From positions 1 to 20,965 of IMG/VR virus record IMGVR_UViG_3300036768_001517: a stretch of 20,965 bases of DNA; one strand, 5' to 3'. This stretch comes from a virus. Below are positions 1 through 6,556 of this stretch, in pieces. A program made the position numbers and the translations under genes. The notes under the pieces are model-generated. The model saw only the letters and a program-made list of their open reading frames with translations, ran no database searches and was not told the DNA's origin. Every line of letters starts with the position of its first letter. The stretch's first letter is position 1.

Positions 1-582
1 GATGTCGCTGAACCGGCGGGCACGCTTTCGTGCCCGCCGGTCGGGGTGTATGACGTAACGGCAGAGCGGCTCCATTGGCACAATGCCAAACGTTTCGCGC
101 AGACAGCGTTCTGCCTTCGTGCTCGGAGAATCGGCATAGGTAACCGACGGGTCCAGCCACGGGAGATCGAGCTTGTAGTCGTATTTCGATGGCTCTTGGC
201 CAAGCAGGAAAACGCGATGCGCCAACTTGTAAAAAACATTGCAGCCGGGCTTGACGGCACAATCAATGAGCATGCGAGGGTAAAAATGGCGCAGATGACG
301 CAGCAATATAGTGCCCTGCACGGTGTCGCCGAGGCCATGATGCCAGCGAAGCAGAAGTCGCCGACGGTGTATCAGATCGATACCGAGCTTGATTAGATCG
401 CCGCTGCCAGGGACAAGCATGTTCAGCATCCGCTGTCTCTTGGCGCAACCTGAGCAGCGGGTAATGGCATCAAGATCGACGCGTGCGCATTTGGCAACTA
501 CGCGCCTTGCCGCCGACCAGACTGTCCTGCCACACGTGGGACAGAAGAATCGTTGTCCTTCCCGGCTGAATTCGCAATTCAT
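1..582 (-). CDS. Zinc-ribbon and GT9-like glycosyltransferase, 3' end outside window
   Basis: The reading frame opens with ATG at 582 and stays open for 194 codons to the left edge, so the C terminus is missing. Residues 1-50 are Cys-rich with two CxxC pairs (CPTC at 14-17, CSGC at 43-46), as in a zinc ribbon. Residues 79-102 include RWHHGLGDTVQGTILLRHLR followed by HFYP. This resembles the N-terminal glycine loop of GT-B heptosyltransferase-type glycosyltransferases (family 9), usually written GLGDxLxxTPxLRxLRxxYP. By family knowledge it would move a sugar from a nucleotide-sugar donor, but the donor-binding half lies outside the window. It starts 11 nt after the stop of the Cys-rich gene and ends the late operon, where phages often carry accessory genes. 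A role in glycosylating virion, DNA or host envelope is inference. The coding call is strong; the function is moderate. Confidence 0.75.
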   Translation of the reverse strand, partial: MNCEFSREGQRFFCPTCGRTVWSAARRVVAKCARVDLDAITRCSGCAKRQRMLNMLVPGSGDLIKLGIDLIHRRRLLLRWHHGLGDTVQGTILLRHLRHFYPRMLIDCAVKPGCNVFYKLAHRVFLLGQEPSKYDYKLDLPWLDPSVTYADSPSTKAERCLRETFGIVPMEPLCRYVIHPDRRARKRARRFSDI

Positions 583-593
583 CTGAGCCCGCA

Positions 594-1163
594 TCATGGC
601 AGAGCCCGCAGGCGACAGGTAGCATTCGCGCCGGTACACAATTCTCCAGGAGTGCTGAGGACGACCGGCGCCGTCATCACCAAGTCGAGGGCCGGACAAA
701 CGATCGGCCCTGGAAACTGCCGCTCGAAGCCCACGCTAAATTCCGGCCCATTGTTTGGGAAGCCTCCACCGATTGTGACTCTCACGCTCACCGCCGGCCA
801 CAGGCGCACTATCGTCGTCTTTACCCGGAGCGGCCGACCGTCGCAAAGCGAAAAGTCAGTGTAGTACCAATTGCAGCCAATTGCATCGGTGCCAATGTAG
901 GGAAGCACAAATTCTACGTCGTTGACGGCAGTGCACGAGCATTCCCCTACGCCCGCTAGCCCGGTCGTCAACACGCCGAATTCTCGCGGCAGTAATCCGT
1001 CCAAGCAGGAAGTGCAATGCGGATCGACGATAGGCTGGCGGCTAGTGTTCGACGTCGACGTCGACGTACTCGTTGGGGGTGGCGAGCAACAGTCGCAGGG
1101 GAGCCCATAGAAGCAATAGACTGGCGCCAACCAACGCGTGAAGTGGGTCCATGCGGTATTCAT
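594..1163 (-). CDS. Cys-rich phage protein of unknown function, probably tail-associated
   Basis: This 189-aa protein starts at ATG 1163, which overlaps the preceding stop as TGATG. An AGGGA Shine-Dalgarno sequence lies 6 nt upstream; an ATG at 1169 is possible but leaves no spacing. It has 13 cysteines, with a cluster near the N terminus (PCDCC at about 23-27) followed by Pro-Pro-Pro and a Thr-Ser repeat linker. Further CxxC or CxC pairs include HCTSC and ECSC. The second half is rich in beta-prone segments (RVTIGGGFPNN, PEFSVGFE). No signal peptide or enzyme motif is evident. Its place behind two probable distal-tail genes suggests a virion or metal- or disulfide-stabilised accessory protein. 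I do not recognise the family beyond recalling similar Cys-rich proteins at this place in planctomycete prophages. Confidence 0.7.
   Translation of the reverse strand: MNTAWTHFTRWLAPVYCFYGLPCDCCSPPPTSTSTSTSNTSRQPIVDPHCTSCLDGLLPREFGVLTTGLAGVGECSCTAVNDVEFVLPYIGTDAIGCNWYYTDFSLCDGRPLRVKTTIVRLWPAVSVRVTIGGGFPNNGPEFSVGFERQFPGPIVCPALDLVMTAPVVLSTPGELCTGANATCRLRALP
1049..1066 (-). repeat. Three tandem TCGACG hexamers (Thr-Ser linker)
   Basis: Three perfect tandem copies of the hexamer TCGACG sit inside the Cys-rich gene. On the coding strand they encode alternating Thr and Ser in the linker after the Pro-rich segment. Unit gain or loss would keep the frame and only change linker length. Confidence 0.6.
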
Positions 1164-1846
1164 CAACATTCCCTGGCGATGAGATACCAATTTACGCCGA
1201 TCTGGGCCATCGAAACCCACTTGCCTGCTGCAACATCGCCGAAATGGTTCACACACATCACGTCGTTTCCGGTATCAGCTTCACCTTGCCCGGAATCGAT
1301 CCAGACCCGGACGCTGCCCACATCTCCCTTGTCAATCGCTTCATTGGTCTTGCCGAGCAGGACGAGGTCGCGCTTATTCGTCTGGATCGCAAGCACCGTC
1401 GCTTCGCGGGCGTCGCCCAAGATGAAAAATTCGGAACCGCCCAGGTCAATTCCCCATTGACCAGCCGAAGGCCCCCAAAACTCCCCGAACGCCGGGGTGC
1501 TCGTGTCATTGAAGCGCACTCTAACAGGAGTCAACGTCACCGCGCGGCCGATCCCGCCAGCGGGGACTGGCTCCAGGGATACCCCGTAGAGCGGCTGAAC
1601 AGCTGAATCGGGCTTGTCGCCGGAGACGACGACGGCATTATCCACCGAGGGGGCTCCGGCAAAGCGAAACACGGCGCCGAGGGGCGCTTCCTCGCTCGAA
1701 TCGTTCCGCCAGTAGAAGCTGTCGCGGAGGACGTCGCGACGTTTGCCATTGCCGACGTTCGTTCGCCGGCCAATGTCCACGAGCGTATTGAATGTGCCGC
1801 CGGGGAAAGCTGGCAGAGTTCCGCCGGGATTGACCTTGTTAAGCAT
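1163..1846 (-). CDS. Phage structural protein, probable tail tip component
   Basis: This 227-aa protein starts with ATG at 1846, immediately after the stop of the upstream gene (TGAATG), and its own stop overlaps the next start (TGATG). Both junctions indicate translational coupling. It is soluble-looking, rich in Gly, Val and Asp, with no signal peptide or membrane segment and many short beta-prone stretches. It contains no catalytic motif I can name. Position four genes after the tape measure protein and before the accessory genes suggests a distal tail, baseplate or receptor-recognition protein, but that rests on context only. Confidence 0.75.
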   Translation of the reverse strand: MLNKVNPGGTLPAFPGGTFNTLVDIGRRTNVGNGKRRDVLRDSFYWRNDSSEEAPLGAVFRFAGAPSVDNAVVVSGDKPDSAVQPLYGVSLEPVPAGGIGRAVTLTPVRVRFNDTSTPAFGEFWGPSAGQWGIDLGGSEFFILGDAREATVLAIQTNKRDLVLLGKTNEAIDKGDVGSVRVWIDSGQGEADTGNDVMCVNHFGDVAAGKWVSMAQIGVNWYLIAREC

Positions 1847-2686
1847 TCAGATCCCCAACAACGAAAAGTCGGCGGACGGATAAACCTCATCGACGTAGAC
1901 GGCGACCGGAGACTCGACTAGTCGTTTTGCGGCATTATCGACTGTCTTATCAAAAAAAACCCAAACATAATCAAAGGCATTATGATAGACGCCGTCGATG
2001 CCGCAGACGTTTTCCGTAACATTGCGACCGACTTCGAACTGGAAGGTCACACTCACATAGCCGTCGTCTTGCGTCTGGCCGGTCGCTCCCAAAAAAAGAA
2101 CCTGCTTCGGCTCAAAGATGCGCCAAGCCGATGCATTCACGCTGCCGGTAAGGCTGGCCAGGATATTGATATAGCTGGGCGTGATAAGGGCCGCCGGCAG
2201 TTGGTGCGTCTCCGAGAACTTGAGATACGGCGCGACGAATCCATCCGCGCCATCGACGCCGTCTTCGTGAACGTTAATTGCTCCGTGCTGATTTGGCGGA
2301 AGCCGTTCGAGCGCTTGATTGGGGTAAATTGTTTCGTTGATTCCGTGGTCTTTATGAACCGTCTTGCCGCTGGTGTCAAAGCTGACCGAAACCAGTCCTG
2401 GCTGATTCTGGTTGCCGCCCTCGAGCGACTGAAGCGACTGATAAACCAGGGTGCAGTCCCACTGCTCCGGGCCGACCTGCTCGACTTCGTGCATATACCG
2501 AGGCAGGACACGACCGAGGATCGAATCGCTGTATAGCGGCGGAGCCGTGGCCAGCAGGGCGGCTCTAGCGGCGTCCTGGTCGGTAGCGCCCTCGACTGTC
2601 CATTTGGTCTCGATGCTGGTAGTATAAGTGCGTTCGTCGCAGTTGGTGCGACGGGAGCCGAAGCGCTCGTAACAGGTGACGGCCAT
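1847..2686 (-). CDS. Phage structural protein, probable distal tail protein
   Basis: This 279-aa protein starts with ATG at 2686. That ATG shares a CATG palindrome with the ATG of the opposing plus-strand gene, so the two start codons overlap head to head. No clear Shine-Dalgarno sequence precedes it. Its leader, and any promoter of its own, would lie inside the opposing gene. The sequence is acidic, lacks a signal peptide or membrane segment, and has beta-rich stretches such as YVSVTFQFEVGRNV. A run of eight T on the coding strand (1952-1959) encodes Phe-Phe near the C-terminal third. Position after the tape measure gene points to the tail tip; no domain is recognised. Confidence 0.75.
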   Translation of the reverse strand: MAVTCYERFGSRRTNCDERTYTTSIETKWTVEGATDQDAARAALLATAPPLYSDSILGRVLPRYMHEVEQVGPEQWDCTLVYQSLQSLEGGNQNQPGLVSVSFDTSGKTVHKDHGINETIYPNQALERLPPNQHGAINVHEDGVDGADGFVAPYLKFSETHQLPAALITPSYINILASLTGSVNASAWRIFEPKQVLFLGATGQTQDDGYVSVTFQFEVGRNVTENVCGIDGVYHNAFDYVWVFFDKTVDNAAKRLVESPVAVYVDEVYPSADFSLLGI

Positions 2687-3128
2687 GCTGATTTATCTGG
2701 CGATATTGGCGATCGGGCAGGTCCGGGGAGGAATGGGAGAGGAAGTCAAATGGCTGGGCCCATCGTCAGGCGGCGCCCTGCATAACGGAGTAGCCAGCGA
2801 GATTTACGACTATTTCTATGCAAGTCGCGATCTCAAGATCGAGCAAGGATATGAGAAGCGAAGAGCTTTTGTCGTTGTGGACGAAGCATTTGCGTCGCTA
2901 CCGGCAGACCTCCAGGCGAAGTGGCTTTGTGGATGGTTTGCCGCCGGTTGGCTTCGGCCACCCACGCCAAATCGAAATAATATGGCGACCGTCTATATAC
3001 TGGCAGATGCTCGCAAGAAGCTCGGCACCTATCGCTTCGGCGACCGAACGATCAAATACGCCCCCGGCATGAAACCCAAAAAGGTCAAGCCAAAGCCTAT
3101 GGCTCGCGGAACAAGACGTCCACGATGA
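2685..3128 (+). CDS. Opposite-strand protein sharing a 12-aa motif with the tape measure
   Basis: This is the only convincing plus-strand gene: 147 aa from ATG 2685, preceded by AGGTG about 7 nt upstream; a GTG at 2676 is an in-frame alternative. It opens with a short hydrophobic stretch (MLIYLAILAIG), then RGGMGEEVKWLG at 2724-2759, identical to residues 540-551 of the tape measure protein. Next come a mixed alpha/beta region with YDYFYASRDL, FVVVDEAFASLP and LQAKWLCGWFAAGW, and a very basic tail (KPKKVKPKP, then Arg-rich). The reverse strand offers only Arg/Ser-rich shadow ORFs. The gene overlaps its left neighbour's start by 2 nt and its right neighbour's end by 32 nt, so no room remains for an intergenic promoter. 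The function is unknown. It could be a late insertion, an antisense regulator or a relic of an inverted segment. Confidence 0.65.
   Translation: MLIYLAILAIGQVRGGMGEEVKWLGPSSGGALHNGVASEIYDYFYASRDLKIEQGYEKRRAFVVVDEAFASLPADLQAKWLCGWFAAGWLRPPTPNRNNMATVYILADARKKLGTYRFGDRTIKYAPGMKPKKVKPKPMARGTRRPR
2724..2759 (+). repeat. Inverted repeat copy A, coding RGGMGEEVKWLG
   Basis: These 36 bases match the reverse complement of 3755-3790 at 31 of 36 positions. All five mismatches fall on third codon positions and are synonymous (Arg, Gly, Gly, Gly, Val codons). The longest exact run is 12 nt at the 3' end. Both copies sit in the same frame relative to their genes. Confidence 0.85.
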
Positions 3129-3618
3129 CGCCCTGCGCCTGCGTGCCCGATGAGCCAGCCAGACTGGCCTGCACCTCGAAGATGTCGTTGGCCACATAAC
3201 TGGCGTTGCTGATCGAAGCCAGTAGGGCGCTATTGGCTGTGCTGGCCGAGTTGATTATCATGCTGCTGGCCAGGATCGAGCTATACGAGCCGCCACCACT
3301 CGATCTCTTGAGATCGAGTGATACGACACGATCGCCCGTCGGCGCAGCGCCGGTCACGGCGTAGCGGACGGCGTCAATCTGTCCGGCAGCGTGGGCGACG
3401 TGGATCGTCGCGGATTCAGCCGTCACATCGATGTCGTTTGGCTGTGAGTAGCGAGCCGAGAATTTATGAATCAGCTTATCGGCGTCAATCCGATCGCCCA
3501 CGGCCGCCGAAACGGCCGCATTGCCCACGCTGCCGGGAGGCGGGCTGAGCGTCGCATTCTGAAAGGAAATAGTGCCGTTTTTGAAAACGACATTGCCGTC
3601 GAACACCTGCGTTGCCAT
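3097..3618 (-). CDS. Phage structural protein downstream of the tape measure
   Basis: This 173-aa protein starts at ATG 3618, chosen because a strong AGGAGG Shine-Dalgarno sequence lies about 6 nt upstream. Longer in-frame starts would run back into the tape measure gene. The N terminus (MATQVFDGNVVFKNGTI) has alternating beta-type residues. The rest is rich in Ser, Ala, Thr and Val with beta-prone stretches such as ATIHVAH and DRVVSLDL, and the C terminus ends VIVDVLF. It has no Cys and no membrane segment. It looks like a beta-rich virion protein, perhaps distal tail or tail tip; no family is recognised. Its last 32 nt overlap the end of the convergent plus-strand gene. Confidence 0.78.
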   Translation of the reverse strand: MATQVFDGNVVFKNGTISFQNATLSPPPGSVGNAAVSAAVGDRIDADKLIHKFSARYSQPNDIDVTAESATIHVAHAAGQIDAVRYAVTGAAPTGDRVVSLDLKRSSGGGSYSSILASSMIINSASTANSALLASISNASYVANDIFEVQASLAGSSGTQAQGVIVDVLFREP

Positions 3619-3628
3619 CTGGCTCCTC

Positions 3629-5407
3629 CTACATAAAGCCGACTGCAAGCACCCCGCCCTTGCGGAGCAGAGCGGCCAATTGGTCGTTCGCCTTAGCTGT
3701 GTTGCTGGCAATCTTCTTGGTATTCTGTTCCATGCGAGCCTGCGGCCCGAATCCGCCCAGCCATTTCACTTCCTCGCCCATGCCGCCACGAATCACGTCA
3801 TGGGCAGCAGCCTTGATTTCGGGGGCGTGCAGCAAGTTATCTAGCTGCTCGATGCGAGCATCGATTTCAGGAATCGCTCGCGGCTTTTTCCGTTCGGCCG
3901 CCGCCGCGTCCAGCAAGGCTTTTCGCTGCTTTTTAAGAATCTCAATCTCGGCCCCAATCTTATGCCGCTGATCCTCGGCCGCCTTTTCGAGATCGGCAAG
4001 CTGGCCCTTGAGGGCGTTATCAATCGCCTTGATTTCTTCGTCGCGAACTTTCGCGATCCGATTTAGCTCGGCCTGCCGCGCTCGCTCAAAAGGACGGCGC
4101 AGCTCGTCATCAACTTCCGTGTGGCGCCTGCCCCGCTCTTCTTCCAGCAAGGCCCTGGCCTTAGCCGCCGTCTCGTGGCTGATTGAACCTTTTAGCTCGC
4201 GGTTGCGAACGTCGAGCAGCGCTTCGCCAATGCCCGCGTCGATCTCCATCTTGCGACGAGCGATCTCCATCCGCAGCGGAATACCTTTGAAAAAATAGCG
4301 AATCCGCTCACCAATCTCCTGAATCTTCGCGCCGAAGCGAACGAAGAGCTTTTCCAGGGCGGCAACCGCCTCGATCCCCGGCAATTGAAAGGCGTGCCAG
4401 AGCGTGACCCATTGTTTTTTCAGGGCCGTTGCCCCTCTGGCCCACTCCAGCTCCAGAGTCTTCCAGAGGATTTGGGCCGCCAATTGCCAATCGCCAGACG
4501 CCAACGAATTCCGGATTCCTTCAAAAGTCGTTAACGCATCCTCTTTGACGATCGCCCAAATATCGCGAAGTGTGTTGGCAGCATTCGCCATCCTCTGCGT
4601 GCTGCGAACAAACAGCAGGCCGATTCCCGCCACGCTGGCCAGAACGAGCCCCGCTGGCGAAACGAGCGCCAATAAGGCGACTTTTACCGCAGCAAGCGCC
4701 GTATCGCTCGCAAGCATCCCCAGCCGCAGTTCCCTGAACAGGAAACTCGCCGAACCGATCGCCTTGCCCAGTGCCAGCACGCTAATGGCGGCTCCGGCCA
4801 GTGCGACGCCGGCTGCCGCAGCCACGCGAAACACGTCGCGGTGGCTGCGAATCCAGGCCGCCGCGATCTGAGCCGCCTCGGTCATGTAGTTGGCGAGCCG
4901 AATCAACTCGGGCATCAGTGCGCTGCCGATTACGGCCGCGCCAGTCTGCAATACTTCCCAAACGGCCTTCAGGTGCCGGCTAAACGTCGTCGCGGCCAAA
5001 GCGTCTTCGCGGCTGAGCGTATAGCCGAGGGCCGCCGCCTCTTTTTCGAAATCCGCAAAAACCCCCGCGTCCTCTGGATGCTTTGTGACGTGATCGACCA
5101 GCTCTTCGAGACTGACGCCCGCCAGGGTCGCCGCGTAGCGCAGTTGCGAAAGCCTTTCGACCGACAGTCCGCTCTTGGCCGACAGATCGACAAGCTCGCC
5201 GCCCAATTTGGTCGCATCGCGGACGGCGACGGCGAAGCCGGCATTAATCAGCGAGCCAGAAAACAATGCCTTGCCGATCTTGCTGACCTTGACCGACCAG
5301 TCGGAGATTTTGCGCTCCGCTTCTTTGAGGCCCTTTTGCAGGCGACCGTCCTTGGCGAACAACTCGACGAAGGCCTCGCCCGCCTTGATTTGTCCAGAGC
5401 CAGCCAA
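3629..5407 (-). CDS. Tail tape measure protein
   Basis: This 592-aa protein is called tape measure from position (directly after the G/T chaperone pair) and composition. Residues 1-170 are helical and Ala-rich. Two long hydrophobic segments follow at about 193-217 (VALAGAAISVLALGKAI) and 242-268 (ALLALVSPAGLVLASVAGI). Long charged helices with coiled-coil character fill 350-530. The start is TTG at 5407, supported by AAGGA about 8 nt upstream; the T stop lies only 4 nt before it. By family knowledge it sets tail length and exits with the DNA; 592 aa predicts a rather short tail. Residues 540-551 (RGGMGEEVKWLG) recur in the opposing gene at 2685-3128. The last 40 residues contain the polar repeat-like NTKKIASNTAKAN, common at tape measure C termini. 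Confidence 0.88.
   Translation of the reverse strand: MAGSGQIKAGEAFVELFAKDGRLQKGLKEAERKISDWSVKVSKIGKALFSGSLINAGFAVAVRDATKLGGELVDLSAKSGLSVERLSQLRYAATLAGVSLEELVDHVTKHPEDAGVFADFEKEAAALGYTLSREDALAATTFSRHLKAVWEVLQTGAAVIGSALMPELIRLANYMTEAAQIAAAWIRSHRDVFRVAAAAGVALAGAAISVLALGKAIGSASFLFRELRLGMLASDTALAAVKVALLALVSPAGLVLASVAGIGLLFVRSTQRMANAANTLRDIWAIVKEDALTTFEGIRNSLASGDWQLAAQILWKTLELEWARGATALKKQWVTLWHAFQLPGIEAVAALEKLFVRFGAKIQEIGERIRYFFKGIPLRMEIARRKMEIDAGIGEALLDVRNRELKGSISHETAAKARALLEEERGRRHTEVDDELRRPFERARQAELNRIAKVRDEEIKAIDNALKGQLADLEKAAEDQRHKIGAEIEILKKQRKALLDAAAAERKKPRAIPEIDARIEQLDNLLHAPEIKAAAHDVIRGGMGEEVKWLGGFGPQARMEQNTKKIASNTAKANDQLAALLRKGGVLAVGFM
3755..3790 (-). repeat. Inverted repeat copy B, coding RGGMGEEVKWLG in tape measure
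   Basis: This is the partner of 2724-2759 on the opposite strand, encoding residues 540-551 of the tape measure protein. The two copies enclose the whole 3097-3618 gene and most of the plus-strand gene. Confidence 0.85.
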
Positions 5408-5411
5408 AGCG

Positions 5412-6076
5412 TCAATCCTTCACAAAAATATTCTTCAGGACGGTAATCGGCACGCTCGCCGGTTTTCGCGGCTGCGACGTCGGATCAAAGTCGCGCGGCG
5501 AAAAGGCCGGCCCGTTGGGATCGCGATGACAGTTGGCCAGGAGTGCCATCTCGCTGGCCGTATGCGACCAGTCATATTTCACGCGGGCCTCGGTCAGTTC
5601 CAGCAAGTCGCGTAGCGTCAGGTTGCCGCAGTCGCGGCCGAGGATGGCGACGCAGTCGCGGACGACATGCCACCAGGTTCGCTCTGGTCGCCATCGATCG
5701 CCAGCTCGGCCCGATCCATTATCTGGCCCGTCAGCTCTTTGAGCTTCGCAAGCGTCTTGGCCAGCAACCGGCGCTTGCGGCCTGGGAAAAAATCGACGAG
5801 GTCAGCCAAGAGAGCGTCGGTCGCCGCTTCGATGGCGTCGCCGGCCATCGCCTGCCCGAACCGCACGTCCGAGATTTGTCGCTCATCCGCCTGCGGCTTG
5901 ACCAGACAATAGATCACGTCGCAGAGCGTGACCGGATCGTCGACCAGTTTGATAAGACTCTTGCCCTCATCCAGGTCGAGCAGATCGAAACCAATGAGTG
6001 ACTTGATCCGCTTGACCGAATCAATCGTCACATCAATGGTCCATTCGCGACCGTCACGATCTTTAAAAATCTTCAT
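5412..6076 (-). CDS. Tail assembly chaperone G-T fusion made by -1 frameshift
   Basis: Ribosomes reading the G frame to codon 97 can slip back one base at 5786-5792 and continue in the T frame to TGA at 5412, giving a product of about 221 aa. I translated the -1 frame from 5786 to 5412: it has no stop. Its C-terminal part, with LTLRDLLELTEARVKYDW and ASEMALLANCHRDP, resembles T domains of tail assembly chaperones. The conserved-looking block begins well upstream (WWHVVRDCVAILGRDCGN) of the first usable start (TTG 5606). T is therefore unlikely to be a separate gene. In lambda the minority gpG-T product recruits tape measure and tube subunits; the same role is inferred here. The tape measure start follows 4 nt after this stop. 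Confidence 0.78.
5618..6076 (-). CDS. Tail assembly chaperone, G-like protein
   Basis: This 152-aa protein starts with ATG at 6076, right after the tail tube gene. Residues 1-30 (MKIFKDRDGREWTIDVTID) form a beta-type N terminus that passes into helical segments, matching gpG-like chaperones of long-tailed phages. These coat the tape measure protein before the tube polymerises. The last 25 residues are low-complexity Ser/Ala/Thr (SATASPSSAATAAT), a weak tail consistent with the -1 frame being the selected one in the overlap. No good Shine-Dalgarno sequence is seen, so coupling to the tube gene, which ends 10 nt upstream, is likely. A slippery heptamer covers codons 95-97. Confidence 0.82.
   Translation of the reverse strand: MKIFKDRDGREWTIDVTIDSVKRIKSLIGFDLLDLDEGKSLIKLVDDPVTLCDVIYCLVKPQADERQISDVRFGQAMAGDAIEAATDALLADLVDFFPGRKRRLLAKTLAKLKELTGQIMDRAELAIDGDQSEPGGMSSATASPSSAATAAT
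5786..5792 (-). promoter_or_regulatory. Slippery site T TTT TTC for -1 frameshift
   Basis: On the coding strand the G frame reads GAT TTT TTC CCA at codons 95-98, giving the heptamer T TTT TTC in the exact X XXY YYZ phase for -1 slippage. A C-rich stretch (CCCAGGCCG) follows. No strong downstream pseudoknot was folded by eye. The -1 frame is open for the next 124 codons. Confidence 0.75.
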
Positions 6077-6086
6077 TTTTATGGCA

Positions 6087-6530
6087 CTAGGTGGCGGTGA
6101 ACCAGGTAGGTGGGTTGTCGCTCCGCGTCGGCTTGACTGTTACCTGAGCAGTCAGAGCGCCGCTAAGCTGCTCCGCGCGAGTGAACTTGATGACCTCGAA
6201 GCTGGCTCGCAACCCCTGACTACCCGTGGTGTTGTAGGCTCCGTCCAAACAGAGCAGCTCGACGGCCGTGTCACCGGTCCAAGCCGCCAGAAGCGCGTCG
6301 AAATTCGCGTCGCCGGTATCCCAGACCAGTTCGAAATCGATCGAACAATTTCGCAAGGCCCCCTTGACGGTGGCAAACTCGCTTTCCCGCGAGCTGGTAT
6401 CGGCCTCCGCCTTCTCGAGGTTCAGCGTGGCGTCGCGTACGAGCTTAATTTCGTTCCAGATCGGCGATGCGTAAGTACCCGTGTTGCGATAGAGCCTGGC
6501 CTGCAGGCCGAGCGTCGTCTTCACACTCAT
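6087..6530 (-). CDS. Tail tube (major tail) protein
   Basis: This 147-aa protein starts with ATG at 6530, preceded by GGGGA. The N terminus MSVKTTLGLQARLYRNTG, followed by WNEIKLVRDATLNLEKAEADTS and SREXEFATVKG-like text, is the usual arrangement of siphovirus tube proteins: a beta strand, then a loop describing the modified ground plane. It continues with IDFELVWD, FDALLAAW and a C-terminal strand with TAQVTVKPT. Length and position directly before the G/T chaperones agree with lambda gpV and TP901-1-type tube subunits. It would polymerise around the tape measure protein. No extra C-terminal Ig-like domain is present. Confidence 0.85.
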   Translation of the reverse strand: MSVKTTLGLQARLYRNTGTYASPIWNEIKLVRDATLNLEKAEADTSSRESEFATVKGALRNCSIDFELVWDTGDANFDALLAAWTGDTAVELLCLDGAYNTTGSQGLRASFEVIKFTRAEQLSGALTAQVTVKPTRSDNPPTWFTAT

Positions 6531-6556
6531 TTTGCTATTCCCCTGGACTTCGAGGG

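Noticed and set aside
46-586. Plus-strand ORFs at the left end
   Set aside because: They are shadows of the partial zinc-ribbon/glycosyltransferase frame on the minus strand, which runs off the window and has clear CxxC and GLGD motifs.
1049-1066. Hexamer repeat as a phase-variation switch
   Set aside because: Six-base units never change the frame, so it cannot switch the gene off; kept only as a linker repeat.
1952-1959. Run of eight T (coding strand) giving a T TTT TTT slippery phase in the 1847-2686 gene
   Set aside because: A -1 slip meets TGA at once, so it yields only a slightly truncated product; no fusion frame follows. It could be an error hot spot but gives no new protein.
5412-5606. 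T as a separate gene starting at TTG 5606
   Set aside because: The T-like sequence extends well upstream of this codon in the open -1 frame, and a slippery site in proper phase explains its expression better.
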